From positions 26,329 through 90,328 of the forward strand of contig JAKPPU010000087.1 of NCBI GenBank assembly GCA_029547185.1: a stretch of 64,000 nucleotides of DNA, given 5' to 3'. Source of the stretch: Deltaproteobacteria bacterium (GTDB taxonomy: Bacteria; Desulfobacterota; Desulfomonilia; UBA1062). Shown piece after piece: positions 34,839-43,923 of the stretch. Made by a program: the position numbers and the translations under genes. Numbering within the stretch: the stretch's first letter is position 1; the number at the start of each line of letters is the position of its first letter. A model generated the notes under the pieces. It did no database searches, was not told the DNA's origin, and saw only the letters and a list, made by a program, of their open reading frames with translations.

Positions 34839-35924
34839 ATGAGCGATGAAGTGTACCACAGGCTTGCGCATGTCCTCGACACCCTGCCGAACGGATTTCC
34901 CTCCACCAAGAGCGGCATCGAGATCATGCTCCTCAAAAAGATCTTCGAGCCCGACGAGGCAGAGCTCTTCTGCGACATGCGGATGACCTTCGAGACCGCT
35001 GCCGAGGTATCGAAGCGTACGGGCCGGCCGCTCGACGGCCTCGAAGCCAGGCTTGAATCCATGGGGAAAAAGGGCCAGCTCTTCGGGATAGAGCTCGGCG
35101 GGGCCAAGTACTTCAAGATGCTTCCCTGGGCCTTCGGGATCTACGAGTTCCAGCTCGGCCGCATGGACCGCGAGTTTGCAGAGATGAGCGAGAGGTACGG
35201 CGGGAAGTTCGGAAGGCAGTTCTTCAGACACAAGCCCCAGCTCATGCAGACGCTCCCGGTCGAGGAGACCATCACCGTGCAGCAGGAGGCCCTGCCCTTC
35301 GAGAAGGTCTCCTCCCTCATCGAGCACAACCAGTCGTTCCTGGTGAACGAATGCATCTGCAAGAAGGGGCGCGCCCTGCTCGGGGAGCCCTGTGACAGGC
35401 CCCTTGAAGTCTGCCTCGCCATGGCGCCCGTCCCCGGCATCTTCGACAAGGCCCCCCACGGACGGGTGATCACGAGGCAGGAGGCGTACGAGCTCCTGAA
35501 AATGACGGAGGAGCAGGGTCTCGTCCACCTCACGAACAACGTCCAGCACGGGCAGATCTTCATCTGCAACTGCTGCAAGTGCTGCTGCGGAGTCCTCCGC
35601 TCCATCAACGAGATGGGAATCCCTGCCCGGGATGCGATAAACTCGCACTACTACGCCGTGATCGACCCTGAAGAGTGCGTGAGCTGCGGGCTCTGCGCCG
35701 ACGAGCGCTGCCAGGTGAACGCCGTCGAGCAGGGTGAGGACTCGTACCTCATCGCCAGGGAGAGATGCATCGGCTGCGGCCTGTGCATCGGCACCTGCCC
35801 GACCGGTGCGGTCAGGCTCGTCCGCAAGGGCCCCGAAGAGAGGGTCCTGCCTCCCGTCACCGAGAGCGACTGGTTCGAAGAGAGGGGCAGAGCTCGCGGC
35901 GTGGATTTCAGCACATACAAATAA
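34839..35924 (+). CDS. 4Fe-4S polyferredoxin-like protein with CxCCxCCC motif
   Basis: A 361-residue cytoplasmic iron-sulfur protein. The N-terminal 90 residues look like a winged helix (FETAAEVSKRTGRPLDGLEARL). The middle has scattered cysteines (NECICKKG, EPCDRPLEVC), and a dense knot CNCCKCCCG at about 243-251. Two classical clusters follow: CVSCGLCADERC near 280 (one spacing altered) and CIGCGLCIGTCP near 311. It carries electrons; a specific partner is unknown. It is followed by an FMN-reductase-like gene, with ATG only 10 bases after the stop and AAGGAG between them, so the two form an operon and probably a redox pair. ATG 34839 has AAGGAGG upstream. Confidence 0.85.
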   Translation: MSDEVYHRLAHVLDTLPNGFPSTKSGIEIMLLKKIFEPDEAELFCDMRMTFETAAEVSKRTGRPLDGLEARLESMGKKGQLFGIELGGAKYFKMLPWAFGIYEFQLGRMDREFAEMSERYGGKFGRQFFRHKPQLMQTLPVEETITVQQEALPFEKVSSLIEHNQSFLVNECICKKGRALLGEPCDRPLEVCLAMAPVPGIFDKAPHGRVITRQEAYELLKMTEEQGLVHLTNNVQHGQIFICNCCKCCCGVLRSINEMGIPARDAINSHYYAVIDPEECVSCGLCADERCQVNAVEQGEDSYLIARERCIGCGLCIGTCPTGAVRLVRKGPEERVLPPVTESDWFEERGRARGVDFSTYK

Positions 35925-35934
35925 GGAGCCTCAC

Positions 35935-36513
35935 ATGAAGAGAAAGAAGAAGGTCCTCGTTCTGCTGGGAAGCCCGAGGAGAAAGGGCAACAGCTCGATC
36001 CTGGCCGAGAAGATCGCCGAAGGGGCCGAGTCGGAAGGCGCCGAGGCGGCGTTCGTGTTCATCCACGAGATGAAGATCGAGCCCTGCCGGTCGTGCTATG
36101 CGTGCCAGGTGCCCGGCAGCAAAGGCTGCTCCATCGACGACGAGATGCAGAAGCTCTATCCCCTGATGATGGAGGCCGATGCCTGGGTCATAGCGAGCCC
36201 GGTCTACTGGTTCACCATGTCAGCCCAGATCAAGCTGTGGATGGACCGCTGCTTCGCCTTCCCCGCCTATGCGGAAGACCCGTTTTCCACCAAGAAGATC
36301 GCCATCGCCATGAGCTACGGCGGAGAAGATCCCTTCGATTCCGGATGCATCAATGCCCTGCGGACCTTCCAGGACGCCTACGGATACGTGGGCGCACAGA
36401 TCGTGGGATACGCCTACGGGAGCGCCATGAAGGCGGGCGAGATCAAGAAGAACAGGGTCCTCATGGCTGCGGCGGAAGAGCTCGGGAAAAAGCTCGTGAA
36501 GGCCGTGCGCTGA
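35935..36513 (+). CDS. NADPH-dependent FMN reductase-like / iron-sulfur flavoprotein
   Basis: A 192-residue flavodoxin-fold protein. VLVLLGSPRRKGNSSILAEKI is the phosphate-binding start, EPCRSCYACQVPG contributes three cysteines typical of iron-sulfur flavoproteins, and IASPVYWFTMSAQIKLWMDRC follows, which is the classical FMN-contact region. It transfers electrons between a flavin and Fe-S centres; in an operon with the ferredoxin upstream the two likely exchange electrons. ATG 35935 with AAGGAG is the start; upstream in-frame sequence lies inside the preceding gene. It converges with the helicase gene, 7 bases away. Confidence 0.85.
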   Translation: MKRKKKVLVLLGSPRRKGNSSILAEKIAEGAESEGAEAAFVFIHEMKIEPCRSCYACQVPGSKGCSIDDEMQKLYPLMMEADAWVIASPVYWFTMSAQIKLWMDRCFAFPAYAEDPFSTKKIAIAMSYGGEDPFDSGCINALRTFQDAYGYVGAQIVGYAYGSAMKAGEIKKNRVLMAAAEELGKKLVKAVR

Positions 36514-36520
36514 TTATGAC

Positions 36521-38893
36521 TTACCCCTGGCCGATGAGCTCGAGGATCGCGGCGGCCGCCTCCTTGGCCGCCGGTCCCACGTCGAGCACCGGGCCCACGC
36601 ACATGGGGCAGCCGTGCTCGCAGGGGCACGAGCGGATGAGGCCCCCTGCCAGGTCGAGCAGGGTCGCGTGCTGCTCGAAGAGAAGTTCCGAAAAACCGAC
36701 GCCTCCCGGGTAGGCATCGAAGATGAATACGGTCGGGTCGTAGGCGTCAACCATGACCTCGCCGCTTCCTCCTGCGATCTCGCCCGGGGCCGACGTGATG
36801 ACCCTCCTGTCCTTGCCGTGGCGCACGTACCACTGTCCGCTCTTGTCGCCGATGCAGCGGTCGAGATCGCGGATGTCGGCCATGAGCAGGATGGCGGCGA
36901 GGTTGTGGAGGCTGTAGGAGAGGCCCATGAGACCGTCGATGATCTCCTCCCGCCTGAAGTTCAACGTCAGGAGCTTGTCCCAGGGCACGGTGAACCAGTA
37001 GCTCGTGGTGTGCATCTGCCGCTCGGGCAGATCGACCTCGCCGTAGCCCACGTTCTCCGAGGTGTAGAACTTGATCTTCTTGTAGCCTACCACCTTGCGC
37101 ACCACCTGCACCTCGCCGTGCTCCACGATGATGCCGCCCGATTTCTTCACGTCGAAGTCGTCCAAGACCCGCACGTTCGTGTAGGTCATGGCGTCGGTGT
37201 AGTAGTCCGAGTCGACCTTGTGGACGAAGGCCTTGTTGCGCTCGAGGTCGAGCTTGTCGACGTGGTACTGCTGGGACTCGACCATGTAGATGGCGCCGTC
37301 GTGCACGGTCGTGAAGGCCCCGTCCCAGTCGACCTCGGCGATGATCCGGTGGTTGCCCGCATCGGTGGTGTCCACGACCACCACGTTCTCCGGGTTGACC
37401 GTGCGCAGGCTCACCTCGTCCGCAGGATAGCTCTCGGCGGCCCAGTGCCAGCGGTTCTCGACCCGGTGGAGAACGCCCTTCTCCTCGAGGTAGCTCAGGA
37501 ACTCTTCGAGGTTTTCCGCCCCGAACCTCTCTCCCTGCTCGAAGGGGAGCTCGAAGGCGGCGCTCTTGATGTGGTGAAGGAGGATGAGGAGGTTGTCCGG
37601 ATTGATCCGGCAGTGCTCGGGAGAGCGCGAGAAGAAGTAATCCGTGTTCTCCACGATGAACTGGTCCATGGGCGTGCTCCTGGCCACGAGGACGGCGAGG
37701 GAGTGCCCGCTCCTGCGGCCCGCCCTGCCCGCCTGCTGCCAGGTGCTCGCGATGGAGCCCGGGTAGCCTGCCATGATGCAGGCCTCGAGGTCGCCGATGT
37801 CGATGCCGAGCTCGAGCGCGTTCGTACTCACGACACCCATGACCTCCTTTTCACGCAGGCCCTTTTCGATCTCGCGCCTGAGTTTCGGCAGGTAGCCCCC
37901 GCGGTAGCCGGTGACGAAGTGGTCGTCGACAGGCCTCCTCTCCTTGAACATGTCCTTCAAATATTTGGTGAGCACCTCGACATTAAGTCTGCTCGTGGTG
38001 AAGACGATGGTCTGGATGTTGTTCCTGATAAGCTCGCCCGAGATGTTCCTCACCGGGGTGAGGGCGGACTGGCGGATGCCGAGCTCGCGGTTCACGATGG
38101 GCGGGTTGTAGAGGATGAAGGTCTTGGCGGCCGACGGCGCTCCGCTCTGATCGATGAGCGTCACCTCCTTTTCGAGGAGCTTCTCCGCATGCTCCTTCGG
38201 GTTCGCCACCGTGGCCGAGCAGCAGATGAAGACCGGATCGGATCCGTAGAACCGGCAGATCCTCTTCAGGCGTCTGATCACGTTCGTGAGATGGCTTCCG
38301 AACACCCCGCGGTAGACGTGGAGCTCGTCGATGACCACGTAGGCGAGGTTCGAGAAGAGCTTCTGCCACTTCGTGTGGTGCGGCAGGATCCCTGCATGGA
38401 GCATGTCCGGGTTCGTGACCACGACGTGGCCCTGCCTGCGGATGGCCTGGCGGGCGTCGTCGGGCGTGTCGCCGTCATAGGTGTAGGTCCGGATGTCGGC
38501 TTTCAAGTCCGTGATGAGGCCGTGGACCTCGTGCATCTGGTCCTGGGCGAGGGCCTTCGTGGGGAACATGTAGAGCGCCCTGTTCTCGGTGTTCTCGAGG
38601 ATCTTCTGGAGCACGGGCAGGTTGTAGCAGAGCGTCTTGCCGCTCGCCGTGGGCGTCACGAGCACCACGTCCCTGCCCTCTCTGACGAGATCGACGGCCA
38701 GAGCCTGGTGGCTGTAGAGGCGCCGTATCCCCCTCGCCTCGAGCACGGACCGGATATTCGAGTTCACCCAGGCGGGATACGGCGCGTACACCGCCTCCCT
38801 GGCCTCGATGTGCTTGAGCGCCGTGACGTTCTCCAGGAAACGCGGGTCAGCCTCCGCTCGTGCGATCCACTCTGACAGCGTAAGTCTGCTCAT
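36521..38893 (-). CDS. DEAD/DEAH-box helicase with DUF1998 (MrfA/YprA type)
   Basis: A 790-residue superfamily 2 helicase. Motif I TPTASGKT is at 80-87; other motifs are FPTKALAQDQ, VVTNPDMLH, the DEVH-type box DELHVYRG, FICCSATVANP, the C-half blocks VFTTSRLNVEVL and NALELGIDIGDLEACIMAGYPG, and QQAGRAGRR. The C-terminal DUF1998 domain ends with the four-cysteine cluster CPCEHGCPMC near 756-765. This matches MrfA (YprA), a 3'-to-5' helicase that repairs mitomycin damage in Bacillus. Length fits the family. No MrfB-like exonuclease neighbour is seen. The start ATG at 38893 was not independently proven, but the N-terminus (MSRLTLSEWIARAEADPRF) looks natural. Confidence 0.85.
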   Translation of the reverse strand: MSRLTLSEWIARAEADPRFLENVTALKHIEAREAVYAPYPAWVNSNIRSVLEARGIRRLYSHQALAVDLVREGRDVVLVTPTASGKTLCYNLPVLQKILENTENRALYMFPTKALAQDQMHEVHGLITDLKADIRTYTYDGDTPDDARQAIRRQGHVVVTNPDMLHAGILPHHTKWQKLFSNLAYVVIDELHVYRGVFGSHLTNVIRRLKRICRFYGSDPVFICCSATVANPKEHAEKLLEKEVTLIDQSGAPSAAKTFILYNPPIVNRELGIRQSALTPVRNISGELIRNNIQTIVFTTSRLNVEVLTKYLKDMFKERRPVDDHFVTGYRGGYLPKLRREIEKGLREKEVMGVVSTNALELGIDIGDLEACIMAGYPGSIASTWQQAGRAGRRSGHSLAVLVARSTPMDQFIVENTDYFFSRSPEHCRINPDNLLILLHHIKSAAFELPFEQGERFGAENLEEFLSYLEEKGVLHRVENRWHWAAESYPADEVSLRTVNPENVVVVDTTDAGNHRIIAEVDWDGAFTTVHDGAIYMVESQQYHVDKLDLERNKAFVHKVDSDYYTDAMTYTNVRVLDDFDVKKSGGIIVEHGEVQVVRKVVGYKKIKFYTSENVGYGEVDLPERQMHTTSYWFTVPWDKLLTLNFRREEIIDGLMGLSYSLHNLAAILLMADIRDLDRCIGDKSGQWYVRHGKDRRVITSAPGEIAGGSGEVMVDAYDPTVFIFDAYPGGVGFSELLFEQHATLLDLAGGLIRSCPCEHGCPMCVGPVLDVGPAAKEAAAAILELIGQG

Positions 38894-39166
38894 GACAGTG
38901 CAGCGCCCCTCTCTGAAGCCTTACAGGTTCGTTTGACTATAAAAAGCCGGCGGGGAAGTGTCAACCGGGAAAACTCCTCGGGGCATTATCGCTGCCGGGA
39001 ATCGGAGGATATGAATATTTGATTATCGAAACTCCTTTAATATCTATATGCCTTAATTATAATAAATTATAACATCCGGTACTGCATCTCCTCAGAGATA
39101 GTATGTGCACCCATGACCTGAATATATACTTTGTTGATACGCTCAATTTCTTTTGGGAGGGACTCC

Positions 39167-40864
39167 ATGCACATCGAGCCTGCCGGTCGTATCTTCAGGC
39201 TGTTTCTCATCTTCTTCATCCTCGCCCTGTCTCCGGGCTGCGACGGCGGAAAGGTCAATCTGAACGATTCCTATAAAGAGCCCGGTACACAAGAGACAGT
39301 GCTCGAGGCTGCGATCATCGCCCCTTCCGGGGATGTGACCATAACTCAGGGTGATTCGGTTGATTTTCAGGGCTCTGTCACCGGCGGGGCAGCGCCGTAC
39401 AGTTTTGTCTGGAGATTCGGAGGCGGAGCACAGGACTCGATCAAGGAAGATCCCGGCAGGGTGACCTTTGCTGCAGCAGGGACCTATACGGTCACCTTCA
39501 CGGTGACAGACAGCAAGGGAGCAGTATCAGCCGATTCGGAGATCGTAACCGTCAGTGCCCGGATCATCGACACCTCGCCCATTGCCTCCATCATCTCGCC
39601 AGCTGATAATGCGACAGTGACCGCAGGTCAGGCACTGAACTTCCAGGGATCGGTCTCCGGGGGCAATGCACCCATCACCTGTTCCTGGGACTTCGGGGGA
39701 GCCGCATCAGGGTCTGCCGTCGAAGACCCGGGCAATGTCGTGCTGGATACCGCGGGCACGTACACCGTCACCTTCTCCGCCACTGACACGGACGGTGACG
39801 TGAGCACCGCATCAATCGTGATAACGGTCAAACCTCGGATCATCGACACCACACCCGTTGCCGCCATTCTCTCGCCGGCCGATAACGCTGCAATAACCGC
39901 AGGCGAGGCACTGGACTTCGAAGGATCGGTCTCGGGAGGCAACGCGCCCTTCACCTATTCCTGGAACTTCGGGGGAGCGGCCTCCGGATCGACTGTCGAA
40001 GACCCGGGCAGCATCGTGCTCAACACTGCCGGAACGTACACCGTCACCTTCTCTGTCACCGATGCTGACGGCGATGTGAGCAGCGCGTCGGTCGTGATAA
40101 CAGTGAACCCCCAGGTAATCGACACATCACCCGTTGCCTCCATACTCTCCCCGGCCGATAACGCTGCCGTGACCGCAGGCCAGGCACTGAACTTCCAGGG
40201 ATCGGTCTCCGGAGGGGATGCACCCATCACCTGTTCCTGGGACTTCGGGGGAGCCGCATCAGGGTCTGCCGTCGAAGACCCGGGCAACGTCGTGCTGGAA
40301 ACCGCGGGCACGTACACCGTCACCTTCTCCGCCACTGATGCGGACGGTGACGTGAGCACCGCATCAATCGTGATAACGGTCAAACCTCGGATCATCGACA
40401 CCACACCCGTTGCCGCCATTCTCTCGCCGGCCGATAACGCTGCAATAACCGCCGGTGAGTCACTGGACTTCGAAGGATCGGTTTCGGGAGGCGACGCACC
40501 CCTCACCTATTCGTGGAACTTCGGGGGAGCGGCCTCCGGATCGACTGTCGAAGACCCGGGCAGCATCGTGCTGGAAACCGCGGGCACGTACACCGTCACC
40601 TTCACGGTCACCGATGCGGACGGCGATGTGAGCAGCGCGTCGATCAATATAACCGTCAACAGCCCGCCCCTCTCTACCTGGTACAGGGACAGCGACGGGG
40701 ACGGCTATGGAAACCCCGCCGATTCGCAGACGGCTGCCTCACAGCCGTCCGGATATGTAGCGGACAACACGGACTGCGACGACGCGGATGCAGACATCCA
40801 CCCCGGAGCTGTCGAGATCGTCGGCGATGGGAAAGACAACGACTGCGACGGGGTGACAGAGTAA
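39167..40864 (+). CDS. PKD-repeat lipoprotein with MopE-like metal-binding tail
   Basis: A 565-residue surface lipoprotein. The signal ends in ALSPGC (Cys25). Five PKD-type beta-sandwich domains follow, each about 92 residues with the typical [11 protein letters not shown] ending; the last four are nearly identical. The C-terminus is [38 protein letters not shown] and GKDNDCDG, the Asp-rich motif found in MopE-type copper-binding proteins and thrombospondin-3-like calcium sites. It probably binds polysaccharide or other cells and metal at the outer surface. ATG 39167 follows TGGGAGGG. Confidence 0.85.
   Translation: MHIEPAGRIFRLFLIFFILALSPGCDGGKVNLNDSYKEPGTQETVLEAAIIAPSGDVTITQGDSVDFQGSVTGGAAPYSFVWRFGGGAQDSIKEDPGRVTFAAAGTYTVTFTVTDSKGAVSADSEIVTVSARIIDTSPIASIISPADNATVTAGQALNFQGSVSGGNAPITCSWDFGGAASGSAVEDPGNVVLDTAGTYTVTFSATDTDGDVSTASIVITVKPRIIDTTPVAAILSPADNAAITAGEALDFEGSVSGGNAPFTYSWNFGGAASGSTVEDPGSIVLNTAGTYTVTFSVTDADGDVSSASVVITVNPQVIDTSPVASILSPADNAAVTAGQALNFQGSVSGGDAPITCSWDFGGAASGSAVEDPGNVVLETAGTYTVTFSATDADGDVSTASIVITVKPRIIDTTPVAAILSPADNAAITAGESLDFEGSVSGGDAPLTYSWNFGGAASGSTVEDPGSIVLETAGTYTVTFTVTDADGDVSSASINITVNSPPLSTWYRDSDGDGYGNPADSQTAASQPSGYVADNTDCDDADADIHPGAVEIVGDGKDNDCDGVTE
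39563..40666 (+). repeat. Four tandem 276-bp coding repeats (552-bp higher-order unit)
   Basis: Repeat units start at 39563, 39839, 40115 and 40391, exactly 276 bases (92 codons) apart. Units 1 and 3 resemble each other most (ITCSWDFGG), as do units 2 and 4 (TYSWNFGG), which shows that a two-unit block of 552 bases was duplicated as a whole. Confidence 0.9.
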
Positions 40865-40886
40865 CGACAATTTGCACCCGCCCTCG

Positions 40887-42050
40887 CTAGAACGCGGGCG
40901 TCATGGCGGCGAGGCAGAGGATGCCTTCCTGTCCGTTCATCTCGGCCTTGGTCGGCTCGCCGCACATCACCCTGAGCGCAAGGGCCCTGATGCGTCCTGC
41001 CACCTCGTCGAGGCTTTCCCCTTCGAGCACCACGCCCGCATCGATGTCCATGTCGTCTTCCATGAGGGTGTAGAGCCTGCTCGTGCTCGCCACCTTGATC
41101 ACCGGCACTGCCGGGAAGCCAACCGGCGTGCCCCTGCCCGTCGTGAAGATGATTATCTGGCAGCCTGCCGCCGCGAGCCCTGCCATGGATTCGGTGTCAT
41201 AGCCGGGGGCGTCCATGATGGTGAGCCCCTTTTCCTTTGGCGCCTGCCCGTAGTCGACGACCTCGCAGACCGGGGTGCTGCCCCCCTTCACGATGCACCC
41301 GAGAGACTTCTCCCTGATGGAGCTCAGGCCCCCGTCCATGTTGCCCGGTGCGATCACATACGTGGCAAACTCGCCAAGGATATCTTTCGTTCGCTTATGG
41401 GCCCGGGAGACGAGCTGCTCGACCCTTGCCGCCACCTCCGGGCTCTTTGACCGGCGCGAGAGGATGTGCGCGGTGCCGATCATCTCGGTGTTCTCGGTGA
41501 GGATGACCCTGCCCCCGGAATTCACCAGCCAGTCCGACACGAGGCCCACGACCGGGTTCGCCGTAACCCCGGAGAAGGCATCGGAGCCGCCGCATTCGAG
41601 GCCCAGCACGATGCTCTCGAGGGAGCACGCACGCCTCACTTCAGTCTCGGCGTCTTCGACGAAATCCCGGGCGATCCGGATGCCCGCCTCCGTGGTCTTT
41701 CGCGACCCTCCCTGCTCCTGGATAACGAGGTGTCGGCAGGGCTTTCCGGTTTCGGCGATCCCGGCTGCCACGGCGCCCGCCTGAACGGTCTCACACCCGA
41801 GCCCCACCACAATCGCCGCTGCCACGTTGGGATTGAGGCCGAGGCCGGTGAGGGCCCTCGTATGCATGGAGACCTCGATTGCCCTGCCGCAGCCATGGCC
41901 GTGGAGAAAAGGCACCGTGCCCGGAACCGCCTTCGAGATGTTCGCAGCGACCCCGTTCGCACAGGACACCGTGGGGATCACGGCTACGCGGTTCCTGATG
42001 CCCACCGATCCGTCAGGCCGGACGAAACCCTTGAACGTATCGCGCTCCAT
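40887..42050 (-). CDS. UxaA family hydrolase, large (catalytic) subunit
   Basis: A 387-residue cytoplasmic enzyme of the altronate/galactarate dehydratase superfamily. Landmarks include GFVRPDGSVGIRN, HGHGCGRA, NPNVAAAIVVGLGCET, IQEQGGSRKT, LGLECGGSDAFSGVTANP, VIAPGNMDGGL and a C-terminal TTGRGTP block. Family members bind iron and dehydrate sugar acids; split versions consist of a small SAF subunit and this large one. The small subunit is the next gene upstream, three bases away. GLGCET and ECGGSD favour UxaA/GarD-like dehydratases; the true substrate (sugar acid, sulfolactate or another hydroxy acid) is not determined. GGAGGAG precedes ATG 42050. Confidence 0.82.
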   Translation of the reverse strand: MERDTFKGFVRPDGSVGIRNRVAVIPTVSCANGVAANISKAVPGTVPFLHGHGCGRAIEVSMHTRALTGLGLNPNVAAAIVVGLGCETVQAGAVAAGIAETGKPCRHLVIQEQGGSRKTTEAGIRIARDFVEDAETEVRRACSLESIVLGLECGGSDAFSGVTANPVVGLVSDWLVNSGGRVILTENTEMIGTAHILSRRSKSPEVAARVEQLVSRAHKRTKDILGEFATYVIAPGNMDGGLSSIREKSLGCIVKGGSTPVCEVVDYGQAPKEKGLTIMDAPGYDTESMAGLAAAGCQIIIFTTGRGTPVGFPAVPVIKVASTSRLYTLMEDDMDIDAGVVLEGESLDEVAGRIRALALRVMCGEPTKAEMNGQEGILCLAAMTPAF

Positions 42051-42053
42051 GGC

Positions 42054-42320
42054 TCACTCCTCCCTGATCTCGAGGTTGTGGGTGTGAACCCAGCCGCCCT
42101 TGAGGATGTCCGTACGGGCATACCCGATCTCCTCGCCGTACTTTCTGACGGGCCCGCCCGCTCGAATATCCTCGAGAGCAACCTTGTGGCTGTAGGGGAT
42201 GTCTTCTGCAGCCCTGAACGCCGGCCCTGAAGAGGGCCTGATCTCCTCGCCCTTGGCGATGTTCACCAGGGCGACCCCGACGTTGTCCTCTGGGCTGATA
42301 TGCACCACGTTGTGCAGCAT
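42054..42320 (-). CDS. UxaA family hydrolase, SAF-domain small subunit
   Basis: An 88-residue SAF-domain protein: HISPEDNVGVALVNIAKGEE, then AEDIPYSHKVALEDIRAGGP, YGEEIGYA and GGWVHTHNLEI, which match the N-terminal domain of altronate dehydratase and SuyA-like small subunits. The histidines (SHK, HTHN) line the metal site at the interface with the large subunit. ATG 42320 has an excellent AAGGAGG site, and the large-subunit gene begins three bases after its stop. Immediately upstream lies an inverted-repeat element that must be within the leader of the transcript. Confidence 0.82.
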   Translation of the reverse strand: MLHNVVHISPEDNVGVALVNIAKGEEIRPSSGPAFRAAEDIPYSHKVALEDIRAGGPVRKYGEEIGYARTDILKGGWVHTHNLEIREE

Positions 42321-42341
42321 GGAGCACCTCCTTGTCTTGTG

Positions 42342-42440
42342 GGTCAGGTCTTGCTTTTTGCTCCGTGCGCCGACACAGGTCGGCAGAAAGCAACGCAAAT
42401 CTTCATTATTTGCCAAAACAGCAAAAAGCAAGACCTGACC
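42342..42440. repeat. Perfect 21-bp inverted repeat around a 57-bp spacer
   Basis: The left arm at 42342-42362 (beginning GGTCAGGTCTTGC) and the right arm at 42420-42440 (ending GCAAGACCTGACC) are exact reverse complements over 21 bases. The whole 99-base element sits between the SD of the UxaA small-subunit gene and the YihY gene. No coding sequence lies inside. It looks like a small non-autonomous insertion or REP-like element; the ends resemble those of the 257-bp element at 56974. Confidence 0.75.
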
Positions 42441-42517
42441 AGGAATTCTTCATTGAATATCGAATAAAAGGATATTATTTAATGATTCATGATCGCTTCA
42501 TATTTTCGTGAGGATGG

Positions 42518-43858
42518 ATGACAATGGGTATTGCAGCCAGGATGTCGAGCGCCGCAAGGTTTTTGAGCACCGGTATCTGGAGGGTCCGCCTCGGGGATGT
42601 CCACGGACCGAAGAGGTTCCTGATCCGATACTTAAGGATAGTCCTCATTGCGGGCAAGGGTTTCGTTCAGGACAAGTGCACCCTGTGGGGATCGGCGCTC
42701 ACCTTCTACTCTATTCTCTCCATCGTTCCGGTATTCGCCCTGGGATTTGCCGTTGCCAAGGGTTTCGGGCTCGAGATACTGCTCGAGGATTTCCTCGTCC
42801 AGCAGTTTGCCGGATACGAGGACGTGGTCACGCAGGTAATCACCTTCTCGCGCAGGCTTCTCGCCAGGACGAGCGGCGGCGTCATTGCCGGGGTGGGTGC
42901 GGCCTTCCTCATCTGGTCGGTCTTCCAGATCCTGAGCAGCGCAGAGCAGTCCTTCAACAACATCTGGGAGGTCAGGAGACAGCGCACCCTCGGGAGAAAG
43001 CTCAGCGACTACCTCTCCATCATGCTCATCACCCCGGTGGTCCTCATCATGTCCAGCAGCTCGCTCGTGTTCATCGCCACAAAGCTCCACGACCTCATGC
43101 AGACCCCCGGCTTCATATGGGTCGTGTCTCCGATCATCTTCGTGCTCATCAATATCATCCCCTACATTCTCATCTGGTCCCTGCTCACGTTCGTCTACGT
43201 CTTCCTCCCGAACACCAGGGTGAATCTCGTCTCCGGGATCCTGGGAGGCGTCATCGCGGGCACGGTCTTCGTGATCGTCCAGTGGGTCTACATCACCTTC
43301 CAGGTGGGGGTGTCAACCTACAATGCCATCTACGGGAGCTTTGCCGCCCTGCCGCTGTTCCTCGTGTGGCTGAACGTGAGCTGGTTCATCGTACTGTTCG
43401 GCGCCGAACTCTGCTATGCCCACCAGAATGAGGAGCTCTACCGGTATGATCCCGAGGCCGGGAAGATCAGCCACTCCTTCCGGATGCTCCTGAGCCTGCA
43501 GGTCGTCCACCTGATCGTGAAGAACTTCATGGACGGGGGCAGGCCCTTAAACCCAAATGAAATATCCGAACGCCTCGAGATCCCCCCGAGGACGGTCAGG
43601 GAGATCATCGATGCCCTCACCGGAAGCGGCCTCCTTGCGGCCGTTTCTTCGAACGGCGCCGGCAACAGAGGGTATCAGCCGTCCCGGGACATCGATTTCT
43701 TCACCATCTCAAAGGTGGTCGAAACCCTCGAGGACAGGGGGATCAACGATATCCCCGTGGCCCGGACGGAATCGCTCGAGCGCATCTCGAGATCATTGCA
43801 GACCTTCAGAAGCATGATCGAGCACTCGGATGCAAACGTCCGTCTGAAAGACATATGA
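42518..43858 (+). CDS. YihY/BrkB family membrane protein with C-terminal winged helix
   Basis: A 446-residue protein. Residues 30-320 form the six-helix YihY/BrkB domain with the family blocks DKCTLWGSALTFYSILSIVP, AEQSFNNIWEVRRQR, NTRVNLVSGILGGVIAGTVF and FAALPLFLVWLNVSWFIVLFGAEL. Residues about 325-440 add a soluble extension containing NPNEISERLEIPPRTVREIIDALTGSGLL, a winged-helix pattern. The membrane family has no proven function (it is not RNase BN). The extension suggests a regulatory or DNA-binding side role, but this is unproven. ATG 42518 has GAGG close by; ATG 42524 is an alternative. Confidence 0.85.
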   Translation: MTMGIAARMSSAARFLSTGIWRVRLGDVHGPKRFLIRYLRIVLIAGKGFVQDKCTLWGSALTFYSILSIVPVFALGFAVAKGFGLEILLEDFLVQQFAGYEDVVTQVITFSRRLLARTSGGVIAGVGAAFLIWSVFQILSSAEQSFNNIWEVRRQRTLGRKLSDYLSIMLITPVVLIMSSSSLVFIATKLHDLMQTPGFIWVVSPIIFVLINIIPYILIWSLLTFVYVFLPNTRVNLVSGILGGVIAGTVFVIVQWVYITFQVGVSTYNAIYGSFAALPLFLVWLNVSWFIVLFGAELCYAHQNEELYRYDPEAGKISHSFRMLLSLQVVHLIVKNFMDGGRPLNPNEISERLEIPPRTVREIIDALTGSGLLAAVSSNGAGNRGYQPSRDIDFFTISKVVETLEDRGINDIPVARTESLERISRSLQTFRSMIEHSDANVRLKDI

Positions 43859-43882
43859 ATGACGGGGCAGAAGACGAGAAGG

Positions 43883-43911
43883 AAAGCCCCCGGTGATGCG
43901 CCGGGGGCTTT
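43883..43911. terminator. Bidirectional terminator
   Basis: AAAGCCCCCGG and its complement CCGGGGGCTTT form an 11-base-pair stem around seven bases, flanked by A-rich and T-rich ends. It lies between the YihY gene (ends 43858) and the convergent secreted-protein gene (ends 43924) and can stop both transcripts. Confidence 0.8.
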
Positions 43912-43923
43912 GTGATGTCCTTT

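Noticed and set aside
40887..42320. Sulfolactate sulfo-lyase SuyAB
   Set aside because: Subunit sizes fit, but GLGCET and ECGGSD blocks look closer to UxaA/GarD than SuyB; left at family level.
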